A stretch of DNA of 64,000 nucleotides, from NCBI RefSeq assembly GCF_946886895.1, contig NZ_CAMPJO010000006.1, positions 186,001 through 250,000 on the forward strand. The letters run 5' to 3'. Shown here piece by piece: positions 37,677-46,480 of the stretch. The stretch comes from an uncultured Marinobacter sp. GTDB taxonomy: Bacteria; Pseudomonadota; Gammaproteobacteria; Pseudomonadales; Oleiphilaceae. The position numbers were made by a program, and so were the translations under genes. Position 1 is the first letter of the stretch. Every line of letters starts with the position of its first letter. The notes beneath the pieces are model-generated. The model saw nothing but the letters and a program-made list of their open reading frames with translations, was not told the origin of the DNA and did not search any database.

Positions 37677-38657
37677 ATGCACATAGCAAGATTTACTGGA
37701 ATCCATATAAGAAAAGACGATTCGCCAACGGTGGTTGACGAAATGCTTGATATGGATGATACCCACGTCTATCTGAGTTCAGTAGGCGAAGAGAAAAGCT
37801 GTCAAAATTACAGAGCTATAGCAATAAGAAAGTTCCATCCCAAAGAGTCAAACTTGGTTCAGCTAGCACATGAAGAAAGAAGGAAATGTGAGGCATCAAT
37901 AGAGCACATAGCTAATATTTTGAGCATTTCAGCATGTTCAGAGCATCTAATACTATCTGAGTTACCTGTTATAGCATTCAAGCCAGATAAACCCGAAGAG
38001 GAACAATATATTGCGCCTCTGTTGGGAGAGCTTGGCTATTCCGGCTCTTCTCGTATGGAATTAGGTAAATTGCTATTAGGTAATCTTCGAAATGCTTTGG
38101 AACTTTTTAAAGATAGAACAGCGGGATTGGCAGCCTTAACAGCAGCGCTAAATTGTAATACCAAGCTTTCTCAGTTCCGAGAGTTAGTGCGTTTTTTTGA
38201 AATTGCATTTCGCATGCCATTTGTACAAGTCGATAAAAAACTCTATCAATACCTCAGCTTAACAAGGCTAGAGTATAGTCGATCAGAAATTAAGAAATGG
38301 AGAAGCTTCCGGCATCCTTCGTTCCATGGTGATGGGGCAATAAGCCAAGAAGTAATCTTTGAGCTTGATGTTGCACCATACGTGGAACGCATGAAAATAG
38401 CCGCACTAGACGTACTTTTAAATAAGGAGCAATGGAATCGCAAGGATATTAAAAGACGTCTAGGGTATGAGTTACCTGGATTTTCTAAAAATGGCGACAA
38501 GTTGATTGCCGCAAACAATTACATACAAGCTAGATTGGTAGCGATGGATCAGTTTAAGGTATGGGGCATAAAGTCGCCATCTATAGATGTGGGAAAATTG
38601 GAAGCTGATGGTTGGCGATTTACACCTTTGAGTTACGCAGATTCAGAGGTTGATTAG
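37677..38657 (+). CDS. Hypothetical protein with HEPN-like RxxxxH motif
   Basis: A 326-residue protein of no recognised family. It is mostly helical from about 55 to 300. Residues 207-219 read KKWRSFRHPSFHG, placing R212 and H217 in the RxxxxH spacing used by HEPN nucleases. The N-terminal 50 residues look beta-rich. Codon use is AT-rich. There is no signal peptide or membrane segment. It could be an abortive-infection type protein, but this rests on a weak motif and on location. Confidence 0.6.
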   Translation: MHIARFTGIHIRKDDSPTVVDEMLDMDDTHVYLSSVGEEKSCQNYRAIAIRKFHPKESNLVQLAHEERRKCEASIEHIANILSISACSEHLILSELPVIAFKPDKPEEEQYIAPLLGELGYSGSSRMELGKLLLGNLRNALELFKDRTAGLAALTAALNCNTKLSQFRELVRFFEIAFRMPFVQVDKKLYQYLSLTRLEYSRSEIKKWRSFRHPSFHGDGAISQEVIFELDVAPYVERMKIAALDVLLNKEQWNRKDIKRRLGYELPGFSKNGDKLIAANNYIQARLVAMDQFKVWGIKSPSIDVGKLEADGWRFTPLSYADSEVD

Positions 38658-38730
38658 GAGTTCTGCCCCTGACAAGTGGCTGTGGGGGCGATACCATTTT
38701 CCTGCACTACACCCAGTTCAGCTGTTCCAT

Positions 38731-38751
38731 CCGAACGTTCGCTTTGCGACC
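38731..38751. repeat. 21-bp repeat, copy 2
   Basis: Matches the copy at 36648-36668 at 19 of 21 positions. It is followed directly by TTAGCGTTGAC. See copy 1. Confidence 0.6.
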
Positions 38752-38862
38752 TTAGCGTTGACTATGCTTAGAAAGCGGCCATTTTTGCTTACATAAGTAA
38801 GTATAAGTGGCCAAAACGGCCAGGTTATGGCTTCAATAACAGTTCAATGGAAAACTGGATAA

Positions 38863-38887
38863 TGGTGGGCCCAGCAGGACTCGAACC
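38863..38887 (-). other. tRNA 3'-end fragment, probable attachment-site scar
   Basis: On the minus strand these 25 nt read as the 3' end of a tRNA: GGTTCGAGTCCTGC (T-loop and T-stem) and then TGGGCCCACCA with the encoded CCA. No matching acceptor 5' strand, D-arm or anticodon arm lies upstream, so it is not a functional gene. Such 3' fragments are what site-specific integrases leave when they use a tRNA gene as attachment site. Confidence 0.75.
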
Positions 38888-39301
38888 ATTATGTGGTATA
38901 GAAAAGTTATCGATTGATGACTGTCCGTCCGTTTTTTAATGTGGTCCGAGGTAGGAGTTCACGGGTGTTTCCGGTGGTTTTGTCGTCCACCAAACTAATT
39001 TCCGTAAATGCAACACCGATGTGGTGTTTGGAAAGCGACAATGATTTCCCTGGCTGGACCTAATACGGGGTTAGGTCAGATGAACTAGTTCGACGATCAC
39101 GATCACGATCACTTGGCTATGGACCCTAGCCGCTCTGACCTGATCTTCTCAGCGAAGCAATTCGCAATGGCACTGTTGATCAGATCCAGTCGACTTTGAA
39201 GCATGCGCTAATGGGTCTGCGAAAGAAAAAAACTCCGCCTCGAAGCTCTCGTCGGATGTCGATACACTGGGTATCTTTATGTGGCTTGGTAGGAGTTTTA
39301 A

Positions 39302-39736
39302 GTGGGGTTGCTGAAAGAAGTTTGGGTCAGGCGCAAGTTCAAAAAAGCAATCCTTCAGATTGCGCGGGTGAAAGTCGACCTTGATGAGGGAACTGAGAGC
39401 TTTGAAGCTTCTACTCGGAAGCTTAATGACTTTGAGATAAAGGCTTATCAAAGCATTGAAGACGGGATTAATGCAGAACCAGAAGCGTTGCAGTTTAATC
39501 TAGAGTGGAGCCGAGTAGCTGTTTACGCAGTTTTTGAGGGCGGTGCCGACACCTCGATTAGGTTCGCATGGGCTGCGCACATGAATGGTATCTGTGATTG
39601 GACTCAGCATCACGTTGTCCGGTTAGACTCTGGATTCAAGTTCTGGTCGACGCTCCATTCAAGGCAAATTGGGAATGCTGAGGACCTAGCTGTCTTCATT
39701 CTGGCTCGCCCCGAATGTTGGCGACCTGAGTATTAA
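39302..39736 (+). CDS. Hypothetical protein
   Basis: A 144-residue protein of unknown family with a GTG start and an AGGAG site about 8 nt upstream. The N-terminus is basic and helical (KEVWVRRKFKKAILQIARVK). The rest is mixed alpha/beta and acidic. No catalytic motif, signal peptide or membrane segment is visible. It stands alone between the tRNA fragment and the ART-like gene. Confidence 0.6.
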   Translation: MGLLKEVWVRRKFKKAILQIARVKVDLDEGTESFEASTRKLNDFEIKAYQSIEDGINAEPEALQFNLEWSRVAVYAVFEGGADTSIRFAWAAHMNGICDWTQHHVVRLDSGFKFWSTLHSRQIGNAEDLAVFILARPECWRPEY

Positions 39737-39934
39737 AGCCTAGAAAAAGTTTGTTCGAGTAAGTTGAAGCCGAAAACTGAAGAATACGAAGGTAGCATGT
39801 CAGTTCGGTAAAGAAACTCTGAAAGAGGCGCACAATAAATAAGCTGTCTCTGTGAATGAGCTTGATTAGGTATATGGTTTTTTATGGCAATACTATAATG
39901 ATTAAAACCAAAAAAACGGGAAGCAGCATTCAAT

Positions 39935-40564
39935 ATGACCGAACTCGTCCGAAACGGAATTTTTGTCAGCCCTCTTTATCACGGGACGACAACGCTATTC
40001 GTTGAATCTATAAAAAAATACGGCCTTGGGGGGAGGGATATAGTTAAAGAATGGAACCTAGTCAAGGTCTACGGTGAGCTATTTAACTTGGCCGAAGAAA
40101 AGTTGGTCAAATCTGACGTTTGGCAAAAAGGCAGAAAGAGAGCATCTTATATAGCTTTACAGAAAAACTCTGAAGATGAGTTTAATTTTAATTTTAGTCA
40201 TGGACACGCATACGTCACTCCAGATCGAAAAACAGCACGCAAGTACGCAAATATTGAGGAGGGCTGCGAAATGCTTCAGTACATAAAAGGCTTAGCTCTC
40301 CTCCTGGCTGGTAAGGGTCTGTTTTTTGAGGTAAAAAAAATAATCCCGAAAGAGATTGAAGATGTTCTAACGAAAAATTACGAACCTATTTTACTAGAGT
40401 TACATGATGTTAAGTGGTGTGACGTGGAGCCGGAAAATGGCACTGATAAAGAACACCTTCTTTCACTTTGGAGCGTAGCTTTTGAAAAGAACATCGACCC
40501 CCGAGAATTGACAAGCTGGAGGCTCAAGAATCCATACTCCGGTAAATTAAAAATAATTGCGTGA
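39935..40564 (+). CDS. Possible ADP-ribosyltransferase-fold protein
   Basis: A 209-residue protein. Residues 12-33 contain SPLYHGTTTLFVESIKKYGL, the H-G-T/S plus short helix arrangement that opens the ADP-ribosyltransferase and RNA 2'-phosphotransferase folds. Residues about 88-103 read GHAYVTPDRKTARKYA, the aromatic strand and helix that follow in DUF3990-like and related ART proteins. The third catalytic residue is not certain; a Glu in FFEVKK or LLELHD may serve. No partner antitoxin is adjacent. A toxin or defence effector is plausible but unproven. Confidence 0.55.
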   Translation: MTELVRNGIFVSPLYHGTTTLFVESIKKYGLGGRDIVKEWNLVKVYGELFNLAEEKLVKSDVWQKGRKRASYIALQKNSEDEFNFNFSHGHAYVTPDRKTARKYANIEEGCEMLQYIKGLALLLAGKGLFFEVKKIIPKEIEDVLTKNYEPILLELHDVKWCDVEPENGTDKEHLLSLWSVAFEKNIDPRELTSWRLKNPYSGKLKIIA

Positions 40565-40890
40565 CAATCTGAAGTTTCAGCAGTGGGAAGCTAATTAACG
40601 AACGATTAGTCGGAGAGTATGATTGGTAAACCTCTGCTCTGACGAGCTGTAATCGGAGTACTGACAATCAAAGCGGTACGCATAAGGTTGAACTCCTTAT
40701 GAGTCCGCCAAATTGCCGACGTATTTCAGTTTGCATTTTCGGGATCTGAAAATCAGGGCAGGTGTATTCGACTATATTGATCGGATTCATAATTCTAAGG
40801 TGTGATCTAAATCTGATGTTCAGGATCTGAAGTTGTCAGCTGGACTTGCCCCGGTGCAGCTGACACTCCTGGCCTATGATTTATATCGTG
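40565..40890. other. Gene-free stretch with two inverted repeats
   Basis: Holds CATAAGG/CCTTATG arms (40681-40687 and 40695-40701) and a stronger pair TGTCAGCTG/CAGCTGACA (40834-40842 and 40857-40865). The second lies about 25 bp past the stop of the minus-strand gene and could end its transcript, though there is no T-run. No gene seen. Confidence 0.5.
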
Positions 40891-41889
40891 TCAGCTCGCC
40901 AGTTTTAAGCTCGAAGCGCCATGTTTTTCTCGCAACGAGCTATCAATTTCTGAAATCATGCGGGAAGTTTCAATCGGTGGTGTTTCTCTCAGAATTGCAT
41001 GAACCGAGCGAAGGGTTTCCGCACGCAGTTTTCTATCGTCACTGAGATAGGCCAGAAGCCAGAGGTTTTCTTTTTCACAGAACCTGTGCATTGACTCTAG
41101 CTCCAGGGAAAGCTGGGCCTTTAAATTATCGAGGTCAGTGATTTCTCTAATTACCCCTTCTGCTTCCTTCAATTGGTTAATACTCAGTAAAGAATGTCGG
41201 GGGAGATGGTTTAGGTGCTCGCGAAGTTTGCTAATAGCTGTCGTAGAGGACATGCTTCGGGGCTGAAGCCAAGGCCCTAATCCTCTAAGTGGGGGAAACT
41301 CAAATGAGGACCATTCATAGCGAAGGATCTCTTGTTTACCATTTCCCTTGTCGCGCATTTTAGGCTTTAGCAAGCGCAACTTTATGAGGAGATCTCGTCG
41401 TTTCCAGCGGTCTACTAAATTCTTCAGGATTCGATCTGGCAATAACTGAACGATACGTGAGGCCTCAAGGAAAAAATGTTCTGAATCCTTCTCAAGGTTT
41501 TTTAGTTCGTCGGCTACAGCATCGCGAGATGAGAGAAATTTCAGGACCTTGGCTCTCCTACGTTCATAGTCTTCATTTCTCCTGGCCTTGCTGAAATCGT
41601 TTTGAATTTCTTTGTCGTCAATTCCAAGATGCTTTAGTGCGCAGCAATGACCGACGATTACTTTTTCTCCTTCCTTGGTTTCAACCACATACCCGAACTG
41701 ATGTTGCTGGCCGCAAACGGTTTTACCTTTGAGGTATTGGCACCGGGCTTCAGTGTTGGTCAGATGATAGGGCTTTAGAGGATGGCTGTAGTTGTCCTTC
41801 GATAAAGACCCTGCACAGTCGATATCGTATATTTCATAGAGCTGATGGAGGGACTTTATTTCGACGTAATTCACGGTAGGAAACGGCAT
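40891..41889 (-). CDS. Hypothetical Cys-rich protein under probable LexA control
   Basis: A 332-residue protein with no family I recognise. The N-terminal region (about 20-90) has cysteines in DIDCAGS, EARCQYLKGKTVCGQ and IVGHCCALKHLG, spaced as a possible zinc-binding domain. From about 95 to 330 it is strongly helical with coiled-coil character. Two tandem CTGT-N8-ACAG LexA boxes lie 83-115 bp upstream, and the promoter -35 falls inside the nearer box, so induction by DNA damage is likely. Confidence 0.7.
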   Translation of the reverse strand: MPFPTVNYVEIKSLHQLYEIYDIDCAGSLSKDNYSHPLKPYHLTNTEARCQYLKGKTVCGQQHQFGYVVETKEGEKVIVGHCCALKHLGIDDKEIQNDFSKARRNEDYERRRAKVLKFLSSRDAVADELKNLEKDSEHFFLEASRIVQLLPDRILKNLVDRWKRRDLLIKLRLLKPKMRDKGNGKQEILRYEWSSFEFPPLRGLGPWLQPRSMSSTTAISKLREHLNHLPRHSLLSINQLKEAEGVIREITDLDNLKAQLSLELESMHRFCEKENLWLLAYLSDDRKLRAETLRSVHAILRETPPIETSRMISEIDSSLREKHGASSLKLAS

Positions 41890-41955
41890 AGGCTACGATG
41901 GCTCCCAAACTGGACTCGAATAAATCCGACGACATACCTGGACGTTCGGGATACA

Positions 41956-41983
41956 TGATACCTAAGTATGACTGTATATCAAA
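41956..41983 (-). promoter_or_regulatory. Sigma-70-type promoter overlapping LexA box 1
   Basis: Reading leftward: -35 TTGATA, a 16-bp spacer and -10 TATCAT. The -35 lies within LexA box 1 (41972-41987), so LexA bound there would block polymerase. It points at the gene ending at 40891. Confidence 0.6.
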
Positions 41984-41987
41984 ACAG
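41972..41987. promoter_or_regulatory. LexA (SOS) box 1
   Basis: CTGTATATCAAAACAG fits the gammaproteobacterial CTGT-N8-ACAG consensus exactly, with an AT-rich spacer as in strong E. coli boxes. Confidence 0.8.
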
Positions 41988-41988
41988 G

Positions 41989-42004
41989 CTGTTTGAGTGT
42001 ACAG
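41989..42004. promoter_or_regulatory. LexA (SOS) box 2
   Basis: CTGTTTGAGTGTACAG is a second perfect CTGT-N8-ACAG site, starting 17 bp after the start of box 1. Tandem boxes are typical of tightly repressed SOS genes such as lexA itself or bacteriocins. Confidence 0.75.
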
Positions 42005-42318
42005 CTTTCGCCTAAATTTTTTCGGCTATTCAAACACTTTGATACGAAGTACTGCCGATCAGTGAGATCCGGGGATGAGCTGTTTCTTGGCACGATTAAC
42101 ATCTGCAACAGGAACTGTGACTCACTGAAGGGTTTAAGTTGAAAGGTATTGAAGGGCTTGAGTCCTCAGGCTCCCTCTCGAATCTTTCGGAAACCGAGCA
42201 AAAACAGCCCCAAGAAGAAACCTGTCCGGTAGACCAGTGTCTGATTCGAGAACTGACGGAAATAGAGGCTGAATAATACTCGCTTATCCAATGGACATCC
42301 GCACCTCGCTCCGCGAGA
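42005..42318. other. Gene-free leader before the methyltransferase operon
   Basis: About 310 bp between the LexA boxes and the methyltransferase start. It should hold the operon promoter, but no -35/-10 pair stands out. No gene is seen. Confidence 0.4.
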
Positions 42319-43884
42319 ATGGCAGATTATTCTGTAGTTAAGAATATAGTCGCTCAGCCAATTCGGGTTTGTATATCCATGCCAATTCAGCACAAAATTG
42401 ATCGCCTGCGCGCTGGTGAAAAACCACGTGTACTGGACCTTTTCGCCGGGTGCGGAGGCATTTCCCTGGGGTTTCATTCCTCTGGCTTTGAAATAGCTGC
42501 GGCTGTTGAATTTGATGCAGCCGCAGCCCGCTCACATGCGATGAATTTTCACGGCCATCTGAAAGGTGATGAATTTGAACGTCATGCCCTGGCCAGGGAC
42601 ATTACCGCTACAGAGCCGGAAGATCTCCTCCACGAATTGGGTTATGAAGGTGTTGCGGACGAACTGATTGACGTGGTCGTCGGTGGACCGCCTTGCCAAG
42701 CCTTTGCGCGGGTGGGAAGGGCTAAACTTCGCGAAGTTGCAGCACATCCCGAAGCCTTTCTACGTGATCCTCGCGGTAACCTCTATGTGCGATATATTGA
42801 ATACGTCAGAAGGTTAAAACCACTCGTAATTTTGATGGAGAACGTCCCTGATGTACTCAATTATGGTGGGCATAATATTGCCGAGGAAACCTGCGAAGTT
42901 CTTGCTGACATGGGTTATAAAGCTCGTTATACGACACTGAATGCCGTGTATTACGGCGTTCCTGAGATGCGTGAGCGTATGTTCCTCGTGGCCTTCAGGG
43001 AAGAACTGAGTGTCTCAAAGTGGTTCCCGGAACCGAGCCATCACTATGAGCTGCCACAGGGTTACCACAACAGCCGCCGGGTTGCGATGAAACACGTAAA
43101 AACGGATCTTTTTGACGAAAAGTATTATTTTCACACCCCCCCCAAGAGCAACCCTGAATGCTGCCAGTCTGCGGTAACGGCGGAACAGGCATTGTCTGAT
43201 CTTCCTGTGCTAACAGAGCATCTAAATGGCGGTGGAAAACGGGGCGCACGTCACTTTAATAATCCAATTCCGTACCCGACCGGCGTGGAGTTAAATGATT
43301 ACCAACAGACCATGAGGTCCTGGCTAGAGTTTACTCAGCCCGAAGCGATTCTTGATCACGTCATTCGTTCGTTGCCTAGAGATTATGCGATCTTCAAGCG
43401 GATGAATCCGGGCGATCAGTATCCTGAAGCCTTCCAGCATGCCATGAAGCTTTTTAGAGAACGTGTAAAAGCGTTTGAAAAAAAGAGCGGTAAGATACTG
43501 GTGGAAGGTGACGAGGATTATGAGCGCATTAAGAAAGAAACTGTGCCTCCCTATGACCCCGGGAAATTTCCCAACAAGTGGCGGAAAATGGAGGGTGACC
43601 AACCGGCCAGGACCTTGATGGCGCATCTGGGTAAAGACAGTTATTCCCATATCCACTATGACAGCAACCAAGCCAGGACAATTTCTGTCCGAGAAGCGGC
43701 TCGCTTGCAGTCATTCCCCGACGGTTTTGTCTTCCAGGGACCGATGAATCCCGCATTCCGTCAAATTGGCAATGCAGTACCACCGCTCATGTCGAAAGCT
43801 CTGGCTACAAATATTATGGAGCAGTTGGAAAAAGGAATCTCATTGAATGAAGAGGCTAGCGTTAAAGAGGCTGTCAGCGTCTGA
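42319..43884 (+). CDS. C5-cytosine DNA methyltransferase
   Basis: A 521-residue type II modification enzyme. All core motifs are present: I (VLDLFAGCGGISLGF), IV with the catalytic Cys at about 126 (VGGPPCQAFARVG), VI (LMENVPDVL), VIII (YGVPEMRERMFLVAF) and X (RQIGNAVPPLMSKAL). The long region between VIII and IX (about 230-440) is the target-recognition domain. The start could instead be at Met 21 (42379). It heads a five-gene operon and overlaps the next gene by 38 bp. The recognition site cannot be read from sequence; the accompanying Vsr suggests an internal methylated C prone to deamination. Confidence 0.93.
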   Translation: MADYSVVKNIVAQPIRVCISMPIQHKIDRLRAGEKPRVLDLFAGCGGISLGFHSSGFEIAAAVEFDAAAARSHAMNFHGHLKGDEFERHALARDITATEPEDLLHELGYEGVADELIDVVVGGPPCQAFARVGRAKLREVAAHPEAFLRDPRGNLYVRYIEYVRRLKPLVILMENVPDVLNYGGHNIAEETCEVLADMGYKARYTTLNAVYYGVPEMRERMFLVAFREELSVSKWFPEPSHHYELPQGYHNSRRVAMKHVKTDLFDEKYYFHTPPKSNPECCQSAVTAEQALSDLPVLTEHLNGGGKRGARHFNNPIPYPTGVELNDYQQTMRSWLEFTQPEAILDHVIRSLPRDYAIFKRMNPGDQYPEAFQHAMKLFRERVKAFEKKSGKILVEGDEDYERIKKETVPPYDPGKFPNKWRKMEGDQPARTLMAHLGKDSYSHIHYDSNQARTISVREAARLQSFPDGFVFQGPMNPAFRQIGNAVPPLMSKALATNIMEQLEKGISLNEEASVKEAVSV

Positions 43885-44995
43885 TCTCACGTTTTTTGAG
43901 CATCACTTCAGGAATACGCTAGGCACTAAGCAGAAGGCGATTAACCTCGATAGCAGGGTTTTCGTCAAATCCTTCTACCCAAACATAAACGATGTAACTG
44001 GTGGTGGGAATGACAGTTTGGCCCATCCTCTCAATATATATGGTCCGAGAGGGGCTCCTCTATATTCACAGATGTGCCGCACCCTGAAACAGGCCAAGAA
44101 TTGGCGTATGGGTGGAGTTATCATTCGTTCAGATATCACGCCTGATCGATACGAATCTCTGGTTCCCGACGATTTGGCGATCATGGTCTTTCTGGGTGGA
44201 AATCGTCCGGAACGTGTCGACTTGTTTTTGATATCCTCGCAGTCTGAAGTTGATACTCACCTTTTCTCTTTATTGCATGCTGCTTACAAGGATTATTTCG
44301 GCGAGAAGACTGCGATGCTGGAATTGTCGGAACAAGATCTGTCTGAAACATTGCAGGCAGGAATCGATGTGAGCTTAATTGACGAATCCCACCAAGTTTT
44401 TGAATTTCTCCGCTCTTCGGAGGCACTGGAGGTCCCTAGTACTTCGGACACCGTTCCCGGTAGCCTATTCACCCCGTCCCGTAAGCGGGTAATGTCCAAA
44501 GACCAGCTTAATAAACGGAAAGTGGCAGCTGATAAAATTGGCGCAGATGGAGAGAAAATCATCAACTTTTGGCTGGAGGAGTTGGTCGGGCAAGATAAGA
44601 TCCATGACTTTGAGTGGGTTTCTCAGGTAAATGCTATTGCCCCATACGATTTTGAAATCACGGACTCCGCCGGCAAGAAAATGTTGGTTGACGCAAAATC
44701 TACAGGTGGAGTGTTCGAAAACCAATTTTATATCTCGATAAATGAGTTACGAACGGCAGCCGACCCGAGCAGCGACTATTGTATCTATCGAGTATACGAG
44801 CTGAATCCTGACGGAGAGTGGGGGAAGCTAAGAGTAGCCCGACTGGCAGCGGAATTTGTCCAGGGTATTCTCGGTCAGCTTTCTAAATTGCCAAATGGAG
44901 TTCAGGTTGACGGTGTAGCTGTCAAACCTTCCTGCTTGGAGTTCGGTGAAGAGATCACCCTCAACTACATGGCGAACCAGGGAGACCTTTTGTAG
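43847..44995 (+). CDS. DUF3883 nuclease-like protein, probable restriction partner
   Basis: A 382-residue protein. The N-terminal 220 residues are of unknown fold. Residues about 235-345 form a DUF3883 / PD-(D/E)xK-like domain: GADGEKIINFWL, then the core PYDFEITDSAGKKMLVDAKS, in which the D...D-x-K pattern fits a nuclease active site, and FYISINELRTA with YCIYRVYEL. It overlaps the methyltransferase gene by 38 bp, so tight coupling is expected, as for a cognate restriction endonuclease. The alternative is a defence accessory nuclease. Confidence 0.78.
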   Translation: MKRLALKRLSASDLTFFEHHFRNTLGTKQKAINLDSRVFVKSFYPNINDVTGGGNDSLAHPLNIYGPRGAPLYSQMCRTLKQAKNWRMGGVIIRSDITPDRYESLVPDDLAIMVFLGGNRPERVDLFLISSQSEVDTHLFSLLHAAYKDYFGEKTAMLELSEQDLSETLQAGIDVSLIDESHQVFEFLRSSEALEVPSTSDTVPGSLFTPSRKRVMSKDQLNKRKVAADKIGADGEKIINFWLEELVGQDKIHDFEWVSQVNAIAPYDFEITDSAGKKMLVDAKSTGGVFENQFYISINELRTAADPSSDYCIYRVYELNPDGEWGKLRVARLAAEFVQGILGQLSKLPNGVQVDGVAVKPSCLEFGEEITLNYMANQGDLL

Positions 44996-45012
44996 CTTTA
45001 GGAGGTTGTTTA

Positions 45013-45444
45013 ATGTCAGGCCAACAATCAACTGATGTCCTTACCCCTGCGCAGCGAAGTTTCTGCATGAGTAGAATCAAGGGTAAGGACACAAAGCCGG
45101 AAATTCAGTTGAGGAAGGCACTCTGGGCGCTTGGTTATAGGTATCGTCTTCACTACAAGCTATCTGGTAAGCCTGACATTGTTTTCCCTGGGCAAAAAAT
45201 CGCAATTTTTGTTGATGGTTGTTTCTGGCACGGTTGTCCAGATCATTTTCGAGTTCCTAAGAGTCGTCCGGAATTTTGGCAAAATAAGATCCAATCGAGT
45301 ATTGAGCGCGATCTGCGCAACCGTTCCTCTTTAGAAGAAGAAGGGTGGACCGTTTTGCGTTTTTGGGAACATGATATAGAAAACGATCTATTCGGATGTG
45401 TCGATACAATTACTGAGGTATTTTCTTTAAATTCCTCGCTCTAG
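45013..45444 (+). CDS. vsr: Very short patch repair endonuclease Vsr
   Basis: A 143-residue mismatch endonuclease that nicks 5' to T in T:G mismatches arising from deaminated 5-methylcytosine. It has the family blocks CMSRIKGKDTKPEIQLRKAL, YRLHYKLSGKPDIVFPGQ (active-site Asp) and VDGCFWHGC, with zinc-binding Cys/His. It lies 17 bp after the DUF3883 gene with an AGGAGG site. Vsr genes accompany C5 methyltransferases, which confirms the nature of the first gene. Confidence 0.95.
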   Translation: MSGQQSTDVLTPAQRSFCMSRIKGKDTKPEIQLRKALWALGYRYRLHYKLSGKPDIVFPGQKIAIFVDGCFWHGCPDHFRVPKSRPEFWQNKIQSSIERDLRNRSSLEEEGWTVLRFWEHDIENDLFGCVDTITEVFSLNSSL

Positions 45445-45452
45445 GAGCATAT

Positions 45453-46478
45453 ATGCGAATTCTAGATGAATCTTATGACAGTGTAATCAAGAGCCATTTT
45501 TTCGTGGCTCGATCAGATTATGACTTTGCTCTCAAGAAATTGGTTCCTTTGATGGATCGCCTGGACATGCAGAGGAAAGTTCAAGGCACAAATTTTTATC
45601 GACGCCTAGAACGAGATTTATTTCGAGGCTGTTTGATGCCTCCGCTGACTATTGCTTTTATAAGTCCTGAATATTCTGAAGTGAGTGAATCTGAAAACGC
45701 AAAAAAACTAGTTGAGAAAAATATAGAAGATGCTTTTGTTTTGGACGGTATTCAAAGACTGAATACCCTTCATCGCGCTAGCCTCAATAGCTCCCATAAA
45801 CTTGACCTCTCGACCCCTCTATATCTAAATATATTGGTTTGTGCCTCAATAGATAGTCTTTTATACAGGATGATCACGTTGAATAATGGCCAAAAACCAA
45901 TGACAGCCCGTCATCAAATAGAAATATTAACCCAAAATGTTTACAGATTTGAAGGTGGTGGTGTTGCAGTTCAAACTGAAAAAGAACGCTCTAAAAAGTT
46001 AATTGTCGGATCATTTGACCATGCTTCTTTTGTAAAGGCCTACCTTTCTTTTCTAAGTCAGTCGACCAATATCGATAATCGCAAGCTAATTGAAGAAAAA
46101 CTTGATGAGCTTATTGCTGGGAAGATTTTAGATTCGGATATTACTCAACATGATATAGAGTTTTCCGAAGTCGTGGCATTAATTGGTGACCTTTCTTCTG
46201 AGCCTTCCGGGGTGGTTAAGGATTGGTTTAAGAGTGAAAACAATTTGATAGGATTTTGCGTTGGTATAATTTACGCGTATTACGACTTAAGGCAGCTAAG
46301 TGTCGAAGATTTCAGGAGTGCGGTTGAATTATTTGAGCAAGCTTTTTCATATTTTGATTTTAGCAGGATAAAAGTGGGTCAGGAGCGTAGACGGTTAGTT
46401 GCAGAGTTCATATCGAAAATAAAAGAGTATAGCGGTTTAGAGGCAGTCAACCTTATGGGCGAGCTTTCAGAGAAATAG
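45453..46478 (+). CDS. DGQHR-like / ParB-fold protein in a restriction operon
   Basis: A 341-residue protein. Residues 87-105 read EDAFVLDGIQRLNTLHRAS, a variant of the DGQHR/DGQQR motif seen in DndB-, DUF262- and ParB-like proteins that handle nucleotides or phosphorothioate DNA. A later segment MITLNNGQKPMTARHQIEIL matches the NxxQKPL stretch that follows in this group. The C-terminal half is helical. It lies 8 bp after vsr and 2 bp before the next gene, so it belongs to the operon. Function in the operon is unknown. Confidence 0.65.
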   Translation: MRILDESYDSVIKSHFFVARSDYDFALKKLVPLMDRLDMQRKVQGTNFYRRLERDLFRGCLMPPLTIAFISPEYSEVSESENAKKLVEKNIEDAFVLDGIQRLNTLHRASLNSSHKLDLSTPLYLNILVCASIDSLLYRMITLNNGQKPMTARHQIEILTQNVYRFEGGGVAVQTEKERSKKLIVGSFDHASFVKAYLSFLSQSTNIDNRKLIEEKLDELIAGKILDSDITQHDIEFSEVVALIGDLSSEPSGVVKDWFKSENNLIGFCVGIIYAYYDLRQLSVEDFRSAVELFEQAFSYFDFSRIKVGQERRRLVAEFISKIKEYSGLEAVNLMGELSEK

Positions 46479-46480
46479 TT

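Larger units (their letters stand above)
38658..39301. other. Gene-free stretch with integration debris
   Basis: About 640 bp without a supportable gene. It holds the 21-bp repeat (38731-38751), the tRNA fragment (38863-38887) and AT-rich spacer. Nothing else is recognisable. Confidence 0.5.

Noticed and set aside
36560..38760. Integron-like attC sites around the cassette-like single genes (GCGTTATCG, GGTGTTAGGGG, AGCGTTGAC)
   Set aside because: GTT-containing boxes are present, but I could not find matching upstream R'' boxes or the folded palindrome required of attC, and no integron integrase is in the window.
42085..42115. Sigma-54-like TTGGCACG site
   Set aside because: The GG-GC spacing of 12 is not met; no TTGC element follows at the right distance.
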